Positions 23,031 through 34,870 of a stretch of DNA of 64,000 bases are shown here, piece after piece (position 1 is the first letter of the stretch; the number at the start of each line of letters is the position of its first letter). The stretch covers positions 54,135,716 through 54,199,715 of the forward strand of contig NC_052616.1 in assembly GCF_016545825.1 (NCBI RefSeq). The letters are read 5' to 3'. This DNA is from Eucalyptus grandis (Eukaryota; Streptophyta; Magnoliopsida; Myrtales; Myrtaceae). The notes under the pieces were generated by a model that saw only the letters and a program-made list of their open reading frames with translations, was not told the DNA's origin and searched no databases. Position numbers and translations under genes: made by a program.

Positions 23031-25031
23031 TCATCGCCCACCTGAGAGAAGCGATTCTACGACAGAAGATGATTGCTGAAATGCCTTTTCCATGGAGGAC
23101 GGAGACATGGCCAAATCATCAAAACCTTCGTGATGACCGAATGTTAACCTGCTGCCGATGGACGACAACTCCGGCATTGGAATATCACCCTCCAAGTAAT
23201 GCAAAACTTGACGGATGCTTGGCCTCATCAGCGGCTCGGGGTGGGAACACATCAACCCAAGCTTCAGCACCAATTCCATCTCTTCTTCGACAAACTCCGC
23301 CCCCAACTTCGGATCTCTTGCCTCGAGAATGGCACCTCTGTCCCAGCAAGAAAATACCCAGTCCACCAATATCATGTCCTCCGCATCCCGGTTCTGGATC
23401 GGCCTTCTCCCGCAGGCAACCTCAAGCAAAAACACTCCGAATGCGAACAAGTCCGTACTCCTACTGGCTTTGCCAGTTCGCATGTGTTCGGGGGCGAGAT
23501 AACCAAGCGTTCCTGCGACGTGAGTCGTTTGAGGGTCGGCTCCATGGTTGTATAGTCTCGCAAGCCCAAAATCTCCAAGTCTTCCATTTAGGTCAGCATC
23601 TAGCAAGATGTTACTCGCCTTTATATCTCTGTGGATCACGACTTGCTCCCAGCCTTCATGCAGATAAAGCAGCCCAGATGCCACTCCTTTGATCACCCTA
23701 AATCTTTGCCTCCAATTGAGGGTGATCTTTGGTTGGTTATAGAGGTACTTGTCGAGGCTCCCATTGCTCATGTAATCGTAAACCAAGAGCAGCTCCCCTT
23801 TCCGACGGCAGTAACCGAGGAGCGACACTATGTTGCGGTGACGTAGCCGACCAATGCTGATGATCTCCGCTATGAATTCTCTCATACCTTGTCTCGATTC
23901 ATGTGAGACCCTCTTCACCGCTATCTCTATGTTCGATGTGGGTAAGTTTCCTCTATAGACCCGACCAAACCCACCAGTCCCTAATAGCTCTTGCTCCCGG
24001 AATCCTTTTGTCGCAATATAAAGGTCCTTGTACTTGAACCGGTGCGGGCCGTAGTCCCTCTCCCAATCTTCGAGCACCTCGGCAAATTTCCGTTTCCTTC
24101 TCATCACATAAATTACGCTCAAGATCAGGATTGATATGAGGAAAAGAACCACCCATGGCAGCCCAATAGTCAGTACCTTCGACATATCCTTTTTACCGAT
24201 CTGAGGAAGCTTAGGAAGTCGGGACAGGGCAAGTGCCTCAGCCTTTCCATTTACCCTGAAGCTCCACCCCAGAACATAGTAAGAAGTTTGGACCCAACCG
24301 GCCGATGATGAGAAGCCAACATACATGTCCTCGTTGATAACCGACGTGAGATCCCGTGTAAGAGACAGAAGGGGAGTGTCTGGCTTTTGCACTTTGATCG
24401 GAGCCAATGTAACATTGATCTTTTTTTCCGTGCCATCGTAGTCCACCCAGGCTTGCATTGCTTTACCGCTTATTAGAGTCAAGTTCTTGAACTTCCCCCC
24501 ATCTGCATAATACCCCGCTGGAGCTGACATTGCTGATTTCAACCCGTTCAAGTTGATTCCCACGTGATTACTGTCGATATCCTGAAATTCGCTGCCCTGG
24601 GTCGTGTCGAATTCCACTCCGAACACATGATTGGTGGCGTTGCCATTGTTAGTTTTGTTGAACATGCCAAGGTATTGGCTAGGCAGGGACCCCGGGAGGC
24701 CTCTCTGGGGCGTGACCACGAAGACGATCCCATGGCCGCTCAGAGTCCTATGCCGAGGTCGGATCGCAAAGACGAACGTGGCAGAGAAGGAAGAGACGGA
24801 GCTGTTTGGCGAGTTCTTGAACTGGACTGGCTTGGGATGGAAGGCGTGGCCCATATTCTCCATATTCTGTCTGACGTCGTAGCCCATACTCAGGAGGCCA
24901 TGGGGGTTGACCCAGGCCATCCCATCGAGACTCAGCTCTCCTATTGCGAAACGGTTGTACAGGAAACTGGTCGCTCGAGCGTAAGCCAAAACGGCTGGCA
25001 GAGAAACCAGAACAAGAATATTGACGAACAT
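23031..25031 (-). CDS. L-type lectin-domain receptor kinase (LecRK), intact
   Basis: Single-exon 666-residue frame, the usual length and gene structure for this family. Residues 1-20 are a hydrophobic signal peptide (MFVNILVLVSLPAVLAYARA). A legume-lectin domain covers about 22-262, with the metal/sugar-site region GVEFDT at 138-143 and DIDSNHVGIN at 151-160, and several N-x-S/T sites. A single membrane segment lies at about 286-309, followed by basic RRKRK. The kinase domain covers about 345-615: glycine loop GTGGFGRVYRG, Lys373 in AVKR, HRD 467-469, DFG 487-489, and APEH as the activation-segment end. All catalytic residues are present, so an active Ser/Thr kinase is expected. The family senses extracellular ligands at the plasma membrane in immunity and stress. 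HxxHRD-type IHRDIKASNILLD and the short C-tail fit LecRK clade IV-like members; the clade is not certain. It is the only intact host gene in the window. Confidence 0.95.
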   Translation of the reverse strand: MFVNILVLVSLPAVLAYARATSFLYNRFAIGELSLDGMAWVNPHGLLSMGYDVRQNMENMGHAFHPKPVQFKNSPNSSVSSFSATFVFAIRPRHRTLSGHGIVFVVTPQRGLPGSLPSQYLGMFNKTNNGNATNHVFGVEFDTTQGSEFQDIDSNHVGINLNGLKSAMSAPAGYYADGGKFKNLTLISGKAMQAWVDYDGTEKKINVTLAPIKVQKPDTPLLSLTRDLTSVINEDMYVGFSSSAGWVQTSYYVLGWSFRVNGKAEALALSRLPKLPQIGKKDMSKVLTIGLPWVVLFLISILILSVIYVMRRKRKFAEVLEDWERDYGPHRFKYKDLYIATKGFREQELLGTGGFGRVYRGNLPTSNIEIAVKRVSHESRQGMREFIAEIISIGRLRHRNIVSLLGYCRRKGELLLVYDYMSNGSLDKYLYNQPKITLNWRQRFRVIKGVASGLLYLHEGWEQVVIHRDIKASNILLDADLNGRLGDFGLARLYNHGADPQTTHVAGTLGYLAPEHMRTGKASRSTDLFAFGVFLLEVACGRRPIQNRDAEDMILVDWVFSCWDRGAILEARDPKLGAEFVEEEMELVLKLGLMCSHPEPLMRPSIRQVLHYLEGDIPMPELSSIGSRLTFGHHEGFDDLAMSPSSMEKAFQQSSSVVESLLSGGR

Positions 25032-25075
25032 GGCTCAGACTCAAAGGTCTGCTGCAATTAGCTTACGAAGGATGC

Positions 25076-26830
25076 TGTCACACCTCGAATCATATATATA
25101 CATTAGTACCCTCGTCTTATTTGTCACTAGCTAAAGAATCTGAAAAGATTAGAATGAAATGGGTGAGCAATATCTCTTCCTAAGCAGGTTGAGAACCTAC
25201 TATACATATTTACAAAACCATACCAAAACTCATCTAATCCAAATTCATAGTATAGCATGTGCGTGAGATCAAAAACGAGTTTTATCTTTTCAATAAAACT
25301 TTATACATATTAGAAATACTAATTTCATAAGTAGTTTCAAAGCAAATATCAATGATCCAATCGATTGATCAATCTCATCAATTTACATATCAATGTTCTA
25401 TTACATTAATCAATCTCATCCCAAACATCAAAAGTCTATTCCATCAATTCATTTCATCCAATCACATATTAATGGTCTGTTCTAATGTCCAATCTATTGC
25501 TCTATATTAAACAATAATCATGATACAATGCTTGGTGATAAGGCAACCAAGATTCCTCCTTGACAAGTTCTCCATCCATTATTAACTTGTGGCTGACCCA
25601 TAAGGATATCCTAAAAATTAGTATGCATAACTAGAAACCCTCCATAGTGATATTGTGCATCAAACCATCATCTTTTAATAACAGAAATACAATCTAGAAT
25701 CAACCTTATAATCAAAAGACATTTATACAAATCAAAACATATATCTTTTTACACATCAATTCTTTCCACAAACCAATCCAGAATTGGCAACATAAATCGT
25801 TTTCGCAATACTAAACATATACCTTTTATAACATAATACCTTTCATAACATAATACCTTTCATAAATCAGATTAATAAATCAATACATATAACCTTTTTG
25901 CAATCCATTTCTAAAGCATTTCTCAAACAATTTCACAATAATCAACTCATAAATCGTTTCCAAAAATGCTTTCTATACCATTTCAAATAATTAAAATGGT
26001 TGTAAATGCCCAATCAAGATTTTATGCATTGAATATGCTATAAACATCACTCTTGCCTTTTAACCTTCTTTTTTTTCTTTTGGCACACAATATGTCTAAT
26101 TCTTTTCATTTTCAAAATATGAGTTTAGAAATTCAAAGACGAGATAGTATCACTTACATAGAAATATCCAAAACCAAATAATTAGATATATAGCCAAAGA
26201 TCTCATAATCCTATAAATTAAATGAGAATTAGAGTCAAAACCACGTGAAACGCTACTTTAACTATATTTGACTAAGAGTCAAAACGCTCACTATGTGTCC
26301 ATAAGAGACCTCAAGAATGACCAATTATGGCAAAAAACCACTAGTGTGAAGAACAATCACTCGCATGAAAAACTTTCTCATGCGATATCTCTCTCTACCG
26401 AACTCTAATTCAAGCGTGCTTATTGTCAAAAGAAAGCCCTTTCGAAGTATTTAAAGATCTTAAGTTTGGCTGGCCCAAAATGTAGATGACAACCGATGAC
26501 ATTTAGCACCGAAAGCTGCTGGTCGAGTTATTGTTCAACATGTGCGCTTGATTTCAAAAGTTTGTTTTCAGGCAAACTGTAAGCTCCAATTAGATTCTCA
26601 AAAAATCATATAGCTATATACCACCCTAGACAGTCAATAACCCATAATTTTTCAGCCTAACAAATTTTAAATCAGACCTTGCAGTTCCAATTTGACATAA
26701 TTTTCAATTTGTAACATAATTCCAAAGAACTATTCCAATTAGAAAAATGAAAGGCTTGAATCCTTACCGAAAATTGCAAATTGAAGTAAATTCCGCTTTG
26801 CAAGACCCCAAAGCGTGAGCACAAAACCTT
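25076..26830 (-). repeat. LTR-like sequence abutting the kinase promoter
   Basis: The left boundary TGTCACACCTCGAATC has the form of a reversed gypsy LTR end (minus strand ...GGTGTGACA). The part at 26340-26720 is a diverged match to 2400-2830. No coding frame is found. The right boundary is unclear and the call rests on these two points only. Confidence 0.4.
25092..25100 (-). promoter_or_regulatory. Candidate TATA box of the lectin receptor kinase
   Basis: Minus-strand TATATATATG lies about 60-70 bp upstream of the ATG at 25031. If the LTR-like boundary at 25076 is right, the TATA element is in the repeat. A TATA-like run in AT-rich DNA is weak evidence alone. Confidence 0.35.
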
Positions 26831-29445
26831 CCTTCCTTTTTTTCCTTTCTCTTTCTTCTTTCCCTTTCTTCCTTTTCTTTGCTTTCTCTCTTTCATGCTT
26901 GCCCTCTTCTTATTACGAGAGCAGAGTCCACTTTTCTTCATTCAATATATTTTTTCCCTGGACTCCGACCGAGTCAAAGTCCACACATTTACAGGTACAA
27001 CTACAAGGGCTATAAGAATCAAAAGAATACTTATCGTACAACATAAAGAATGGTGCAAATTTGAAAATTTTGTGCTCCACGGGAGGTGGGACAAACGCAT
27101 GGTAGAAGGATGAAAGACGACGAAAGAAAGGAAGACCACAGTTTCGGTCGCCATTTCTAGACTGGTCGGTCCATGAAAGTTCGAGGAAGAAATTCTGTTC
27201 AAGCGTTTTTGGTGCTTTAGTGGTCCAACATGAATCGCTGCCTCCTCCCAGGTCTTCTTGATATGCCCTCCACACACACACACACACAAAAATGCACATG
27301 TTACAAGTAAAAGGGCATGGCCACATCTTAGAGTACAAGAGAAAAGGTACGAGAGAAGTTCCATTCATATTTTAGATTAAAATTAATTTGGATGAGGTGA
27401 TTCGAAAGAAAAAAACTGGGATTTAGATAATTATTAGAGAAAAAGAAAGAAAGGATTTAAAGGGATTGAGTTAAATGGTTGTTAAGATGCAAGCAAGGAA
27501 AAAGGAGAAATTATTGTTATATGAATAGCCTTTTGTGTATTCACAAATAGATAAAGAATAGTCTTACAAGTGAGAAAGAAGAATAAATTTATTGAGTACC
27601 GCACAAATCCGTTCAAATACCTACGAATCCCTTCATATGGTTTTAGAATGTACATGAATTAACTGGATCGATCCCTCGTTATCTCACTTGATCCCCCCTC
27701 ATCATTTTCCTTCCCTCTCCTCCATCCAAACACAGTTATGTTTTTAGAACCTTTATCGACCCTCTCAATCTCTTCTAACAAGCATGGTTTCAGCGTAGAT
27801 CCACATGCTACGTGTCGTATTCAAAGATACGAACACAACAATTTCAGCATTGAATTAGTAATGTAAGAATTATCGTGGCCAACATGATATTATTAATTAA
27901 TAGTTAATAAATATTTAAGTGCTAAAATGCATTGGTTATGAAAGGTTGCAAATCTTAAGAAAAAGATTAAAGGTATTATTCTATTGAGAAGTTACTGATC
28001 TTCCACAGATGTGTGACTTTTACGAAATAAAATGTGTTTTGATGAAAGGCACTTATCGATAGCCTATATAAATAGAATTTAGTACTCTCTCTACCCAAGA
28101 GAAGGAAGTTGTAGATGAGATATGTTAAGGAAAATGGCGGTTTAAGAGAGATAAATCATGTTTCTTCAATTTTTCAGTTTTCTACAATGAATATTTTCAA
28201 CAATATTGTTATAGATAAATGTATGTCTTCATCCCTCTTATTGTGAAAATGATGAAGATTAAAAAAAAAAATAAACCTATCTTGAATTTCCGCATTGAAG
28301 AATTACATTATTGACAACAATCAATTGACAGTCCATTTTTAGGTCCCACAATCTACCATCTTATTCAAATCAATGGTGTGAGAGAAAAGTAGGACAAGAT
28401 TTTTAAGGGTATTTTGAAGATTTTAAGAAGAGATTAGAACTCTCCCCTACATATACAACACGTGTAACTCTCTGCTTTACACGTCATACATCAATCACTG
28501 TTGATTTAGTAACAGTAATGGATACGCAATTTGTAGAAAAAAATTGCATCAATTTTGCAGTTACTAGTAATCCTAGATAGATATAGATACAAATCTGTTA
28601 GCATAATTTTTTAGAGATGCAAGCATGTCTTAGTTCTCAAGAATTAGAACAAGATGTTGGGGAGATGGATACTAGAAGTATTAAAAATTGAAATTTCTTT
28701 TAGATCGCTTAAGTACCACTTAAAAAAAAAAAAATCATTTAAGTGCCAACTCCAATCTTGGTCATTATTAATTTCTCAATCCTACATGGCTTGTTGGCAT
28801 GCCTAATCAACATAGAACCCTAAATGATGTTGTGTAGACAAGTTGATGAGTAATTATTTAAGTGTTAAAAATTGTAAATATAGATCGTTTGAGTGCTAAT
28901 TATTGCTAAAAATGATTAATTAAGTGTTAGTCATTATAAGAAATTTATACTTCAATGTCAGTTGTTGTTAAAAAATAATCTCTTCAATGCAAATCTAAAT
29001 TAAAAAGTGATCATCATGTGACGTCATTTTGGATGTCCACTTAGACTGAAATTTTTTTAAGAAAAAATGTGTCGAGTCATATTAAAATATTATTTTGGCT
29101 AGAATTTCTCATTTGAGGCACTTAAGTGGTTTTTTTTTTTTTTTTTTTTTGGCACTTAAGTGAGCTGAGAAAAACACTTAACACTAAAGTGAGCACCATA
29201 TACAACTTTTAACATTTTTAGTGTCCTTTTCCCTAAACTGTGGTAGCCAACCTCACAAGTGGTCTCAATGCTTATTGAGTTTATGATGCCTTTCTTTTAG
29301 GAAAAGAAAAAACTTTAAAAGTGCAAACGTCTTTCATCTTTTATTTTCTATTATAAAGATATATGTTTTGTCTTATATTTCTTAGATAAAATTTAGAAGC
29401 GACCTAGGATGTCACGTCTACACCATATCACTATTTAATGGAGAC
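26831..29445. other. Intergenic, gene-poor AT-rich DNA
   Basis: Contains a CT-rich tract (26830-26920), a (CA)n microsatellite (27270-27289), A/T runs at 28261-28270, 28722-28733 and 29130-29149, and a CACTTAAGTG-rich repeat at about 28690-29210 that has a diverged partner at 30790-31020. The overlapping frames at 26913-27368 cross the CA repeat and show no domain. No gene is supported. Confidence 0.5.
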
Positions 29446-29448
29446 TAA

Positions 29449-30048
29449 GGGCGCATATGGCAACACTTCCGTCACTTCCCAAAATAGAAAAAATAACAAA
29501 AATCTGTTTGGTAATATTAATTAATTTTTTTCCCAAAATAGAAAGGTAGTCGGGGAATTGATTTAGAACAAAAACAAGAAGCAAAAAAAAAAAAAAACAG
29601 CTTCCTATTTCTGGAAACAATTTTCAAAAATAAGTTATTTTTTCTTTTCTTTTTTTCCTTTCCTTGTCGCTTGCCATCCCCACCACTACCATCCGCCGCA
29701 ATCGGCTGCCAACCATCACTGTCCATCGGCTGCTGGCACCATCCTCTGCAACCGGCCGCCACTGTCCACCGACCACCGCCGTCCGTCGGCCACTAGCAAG
29801 CGGCAAAGGAAGAAGAAGAAGAAAAGAAATGAAAAAATATTTAAAAAAAATAAAAGAAATTTTATGCCACAAAAAATTTGTAAACTGTTCCAAACACATT
29901 TCTATTCCTTTTCTATTTCGAGAATGGAAATGTTGTGTAGTTATTAATCGCCTTCATTTACTAAGAAATTGTTCATGGAAATAGAATTAAAAACGACTAT
30001 TTCTAAAAGGAAATTGTTTCCCATAATAAAATGTTATCATATGCACCC
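29449..30048. mobile_element. MITE with TAA duplication, PIF/Harbinger-like
   Basis: 600 bp. Left end GGGCGCATATGGCAACA and right end (reverse complement) GGGTGCATATGATAACA form terminal inverted repeats. TAA flanks both ends (29446-29448 and 30049-30051), the TWA-type duplication of PIF/Harbinger elements. The interior has a GC-rich minisatellite of CCACCGnCCGTCGGC-like units (29683-29800). There is no transposase frame. A second member lies at 51674-52403. Confidence 0.7.
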
Positions 30049-30051
30049 TAA

Positions 30052-31062
30052 ATGACTATATCAATGTTTGCATTTACTTTTTTTATAGAATGATCAATTT
30101 GAACAAACAACATTTAATTTAGAGACTACATTGGCAAACATCAAAAGAAAATTTTCTATTAGGGAGGTTAAACAAAATTATAAAAGTTAGTGTGATCCCT
30201 TTTCCTTTAGCTTCCTCCATTGATGCGACGGAGGTATGTGTATGTCATAAAATTTACATTTAGACTCTATTAATTTTGTGGAAAAAGAATGATTCAAAAA
30301 GATTTTTCTAAAAGTGATTATTTGCATCACTAAGAATAAAAGCAAATAAAAAATATTTTCATTATCGATAATAATTTATATCTAAAAAATTTTGTGAATA
30401 ATGAAAATTTTGTTTGTTTGTTCTTTTGATAAGCGATATAAATAATTATTTTTTAGAAAATATTTTTCAAATCATTCTTTTTTTGCAAAATAAACACATC
30501 TTAAATTCTTCCACATGTCCCGCCGATGCCGTGCCTTGTTTTTTGAAATTGGTGGTGAACACGTTTTAGTTATTGGGGTTCTTTTCAGTACTTGTTCGAG
30601 AAGATCAACACCCATGTTACCAAAGAGATTCTAAATGAACAAAGAAAACCTACAGTGGTTGAGATTTTGGAACCCAACGTCACTTCAGGTCATCTAAAAT
30701 TAGCAAACCCAAGTAACACATTCATTGCAACTCACCTAAAGAATAAGTCTAAGCAACTTCCTAGGCAAAAAGACACTGAGAGTGTCAAAAGTTATGTATA
30801 ATACTCACTTTAGTATTAAGAGTATTGCCAAATCACTTAAGTATCAATTAGAAGAAAAAACGATCACTAAAGTGCCAAGTGCTAAAGGCGAGAAATTCAA
30901 GTCAATAGCAATACATGGCTCTTATAATTAAATTATTTAAAAAATCTAGTCCACGTGGCATGCTTGGCATTAAAGTGATCACTTTAAATACAAATTGACA
31001 TTCATATAATCACTATATACAACTTTCAGATGATGTCATTTAAGGGTTATATGCTAACCGGG
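30052..31062. other. Intergenic
   Basis: No gene seen. The frame at 30592-30801 is short and lacks any motif. A CTTAAGTATCAATTA-type repeat at 30790-31020 resembles 28690-29210. Confidence 0.4.
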
Positions 31063-34000
31063 TGTCACGCCCCGATTCTCAAGCGCGTGCCCATCCCTCG
31101 GTAGTCGATAAATATGTGACGTTCCAGGACGCGTCACCGACCCATTAAATTTTAATGCGCATGCGGAAGCGAAACAAATCCCCTAACAACCAAAAGCTTC
31201 GGATAGGAAAGCAAGAAACCATTCACATCCAAAACAAGCATTTTATAAATAAGGTTTATATACAATTTTGACTAACTACAAAAGACCGGCTCAACCAAAA
31301 GGAAACTGTCCTATGACCAATTAGTTAGACACGTTTGCCGATCACTTGATCTCCACCTCCCCAGACTCCGGGGCTTCGGGTCCTCCATGACCGCCATCTA
31401 GGGACTTGAAAATGTTGAGCCCATAATGGAGTGAGACAATATATCAGCAAATTCACCCCCTAAGCTCTGACTAGAAAGGAAATACGCCCTAAGGCCTGCT
31501 TAAGCACAAGCACAAGTCCGAGGACTTACCTTTGCCTCAGTTCCTTCCTGCAAGTCAGATAATTCATATACTCAACCAAACAATTCAGTTCAATTCAATT
31601 CAACCATCAATCGCCGACTCATTCGACTCCATACTATCAATGCCATCTATAAATGGTCGAGCTCACCGAAGCTAACAGTATATCCATATCTCATTTTTCA
31701 CCAAAGTTGATGTCTATATTGCTCACCGAAGCTGCTATATCAATTATTGCTTACCAAAGCTGCTAAATAATATTTGCTCATCGAAGCTACTAAAGTATTA
31801 TTGCTCACTGAAGCTACTAGATAACTATAATGCTCACCGAAGCTAATATTTATAGTGCTCACCGAAGCTGCTACAATTTTGCTCACCGAAACTAAACCAC
31901 AATAAATTACTCCTAGCCAAGGATCTTGTGCTTTGCACATCAATTCCTCAATTAAATACCCAACTTGGCCTAATTTCATCATGTTATAATGTACTCGATA
32001 AAAATAATCGTGTGTAGGTACATGGTCGACCAACCAAAAATATAATATCTTTATTTTAGAAAATCCCACTATTTATACAGTGTCTGAAAACATTTTTGGC
32101 ATTGTAAACCGACATCTTGGTAATTTCTAATTAATTACTGAAATTATTCAATTTTAGGATAATTATCCAAAATTACAACTTAAATTCAAATTGCACAATA
32201 TAGCATTCAATTAAATAAATCAATCACACCATTGCAATCAGCACGAAATTCTAGTCACCGGTTATCTCGATCTAATATCTGGAAAATAATAATTAATTAA
32301 TTATTATAATTAATTAATTAATTACCAATAATTGCCAAAAATACAAACCCAAGTCGAAAATGCTAAATTAAATACCAAAATGGGCCCAGAAAAATTCCGA
32401 ACCAATTTAGATAATTAATACAACCTATCTAATCTCTAATTAATCTAATCTAACAACCTAATTTGCAAAATTGGATAATTAAATTACTAATCTAATCTAA
32501 CTAACCACCTAAACCTTAATTAACTTAAACTAATTATCATCTAAGCATAATTAACTCCCTAAGCAGAGTTTAGTCAGTAAACTCACCAGATTTACGAGCC
32601 GGTGAGTCAACGGCGATGACAGCAGGCGATAAACTCCGAAACGGTGACGCCACACGGAGACTGGGTCAGGCCAAAAAGGGCCACAAAGCTGACTGGAAAA
32701 TTGCGGTCGTTGGGCTCGGCTTCGATGGGGTGAATTGCACGAAGATGGAAGCAAGTTGGCGTCAAGCTGGTTGGACAGAGAAGAAAATGGTGGAGTGGGC
32801 TGGGCTGCTTCGGACGATCCTGCTGTTGAACGTCGCGGATGAAGGGACGCGTGGGCTAAGGGCGTGAGGCGGTGAGCCAGCGAGAGAGTCAACGTTTGGG
32901 CTTCGATTGAGAGAAGTGGACTTGGAGGAGGGGAGACAAACGTTGGTGGAGGGTGTGGGCTTCGAAGACACGCACGAAGGAAAGCAGAAGATGGTGGGGC
33001 GGTGGTTTTGTTTGAGGGATAGAGGAAAACGAAAGAAATGAAGCTGCAAAGAAAGAAGACCGAAGCTGAGGACTTCGGTGGAGGAGGAAGATTGCGCGAA
33101 GAAGATGGGGGAGGGATCATGCATGAGAAGATTGGGAAAAAGGAGGGGCAATAAGTCAACAATTTAATCCATTCCATTGAATGCTTTAGTCCCACGAGAC
33201 TTCAATGTAATCCTCTTTGTCCCTTCGATCACTTTCAAGCATATTAACCCACAATTAAACCAATTTGAAGCCAACTTTGCAGCCCCCATATTAGCATCCG
33301 AATTTCATCAACTTTAGGCTTTAATTACTTTATCAAACTCCTCAATTTGATGTCCAAATTTATAGAAGAAAAAGCCCACACAAATTCTACAAGTCTCCTT
33401 CACCAAATAGCTCTGCTTGGAAGTCAAAAGTTCCTTCAATTCGGCCATCCGAATATCTGTTCTTTTCCAAATTGTCCGTATCGATTTTCCGTAAAAATCC
33501 CGAACTCGCTGAAAAATCTTCGGAGGATGAATCAACAGTCCTAAAATGAATCGTGAGATAACAGAACTTTCAATTTCTAAAATTGGGTTCAAATTCGCAG
33601 TTAATTTCAATCTGACGTGATTTCAGCGTGACCTAACCTACCGAGTAGCTTTTAGAAATTTTTAGTACAATTGACCCGTGGTCGATTGTTTCGAGCCACA
33701 ATGTGCATCTTTGACTCATTGGCAACTCTCGGTTGTCGTGAAAATCTCGAGATTTTGATTACGGACACAAGGTACTAAAACGACAGAAAAATCGTCCCTG
33801 TCAATTGAGAAATTTTGCAACCTAGTGGAATCACCCACACTTTGATCACCTATCTCAGTCAAATCGACCTATTTCCGGTCTTTGATAGATTGTCAACTGT
33901 GCCGTAATGGCCCTTGTAGATTAGCACGGTCGAGTAGTTGATTTTTGATCGAATTCTCAAGTCTATTGCGTTAAAATCTCATGAGTGATAAGCTTAGAGA

Positions 34001-34075
34001 ATAGCACTATAGGCGCGTCGATGAAGGGCCCGATTCATTCAATTGAAAACAAAACTGAATTTTCAGGGTGTCACA
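31063..34075 (-). repeat. 3' LTR of the truncated Tekay-like copy
   Basis: Minus-strand start TGTGACACCCTGAAAA, end CGGGGCGTGACA. Length 3013 bp. It includes the minisatellite at 31660-31900 and a GC-rich block (32600-33170). Confidence 0.8.
31660..31900 (-). repeat. LTR-internal minisatellite, third copy
   Basis: GCTCACCGAAGCTnnTA units, the reverse complement of the arrays at 5535-5800 and 19925-20165. Confidence 0.7.
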
Positions 34076-34206
34076 ACTCTTCCCCTCTTATAAAAATTTC
34101 GTCCTCGAAATTTAAACCATTACAATATTTAAGCAAAAAGGTGGGAGTACAGTCATCTCATCGACTCTTCACTTTCCCGGGTTGCTCCTTCAGTGCAATG
34201 GTGTTG

Positions 34207-34856
34207 CTAGACCACTTTGACCAACGTAATGGTCTTGCTACGCAGAACCTGTTCTTTCTTATCCATAATTTGAACCGGGCTTTCCACGTACGATACTCTG
34301 TCGTCCACGTCTAAATCCTCAAAATTCAGCACATGGGTCGGGTCGGGCTCATACTTCCTCAACATTGACACGTGAAAGACGTCATGCACTTGCACCAACC
34401 TTGGCGGTAATGCAAGATGATATACTAGGATCCCGATTCTTTTAAGAATCTCAAATGGATCTATGTACCTCAGACTCAGTTTCCTTTCGTGCCAAAGTGC
34501 GAAGTACCCCTCATTGATGACACTTTCATAAAAATGTGATCACCAACTTGGAATTCCAAAGGCCTTCGACGCTTATTTGCGTAGCTTTTCTGACGGCTCT
34601 GAGCGGTCTTCAATCTATCTCTGATGACGACAACTGCATCCACTGACTGTTGGACTAACTCTAGGCTTGCGATCTTCCTTTCCCCGACTTCATCCCAACA
34701 CACTGGCGTTCTGCACGCTCTACCATACAACGATTTGAAAAGAGCCATCTGAATGCTTTGCTGGTAGCTGTTGTTGTTGGCAAACTCAACAAGATAAAGT
34801 TGTTCCTCCCAGCTTCCTTGAAATCCAAAACGCAAGCATTTTTTGTTTCCCTTCAA
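34207..34856 (-). pseudogene. Integrase C-terminal part of the truncated Tekay-like copy
   Basis: Minus-strand frames carry EEQLYLVEFANNNSYQQSIQ, LYGRACRTPVCWDEVGER and RRPLEFQVGDHIFMKVS (34856-34476), then after a shift VHDVFHVSMLRKYEPDPTH and VESPVQIMDKKEQVLR (34398-34207). These are the core end, GPY/F-like and chromodomain-linked parts of a chromovirus integrase. The catalytic triad is not included. Confidence 0.8.
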
Positions 34857-34870
34857 GTTTCATAGATTAT

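Larger units (their letters stand above)
31063..34870 (-). mobile_element. 5'-truncated copy of the Tekay-like element
   Basis: A minus-strand 3' LTR (34075-31063), a polypurine tract (34090-34077) and only the integrase C-terminal part (34856-34207) remain. The sequence stops matching near 34870, upstream of which no gag, RT or RNase H is seen. This LTR lacks the SIRE-like solo LTR and provides the uninterrupted reference for that site. Confidence 0.8.

Noticed and set aside
22958..23692. A 244-codon plus-strand frame
   Set aside because: It lies antisense to the kinase gene and has no domain; its length comes from the codon bias of the real gene.
24564..25061. A 165-codon plus-strand frame over the lectin domain
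   Set aside because: Antisense shadow of the LecRK coding region with no recognisable motif.
26913..27368. Two overlapping minus-strand frames of 140-151 codons
   Set aside because: They run through the CA microsatellite and show neither domain nor splice structure.
32551..33195. A 214-codon Ser/Pro-rich minus-strand frame
   Set aside because: Part of the LTR GC-rich block; no domain, and the equivalent sequence is not open in the other copies in this frame.
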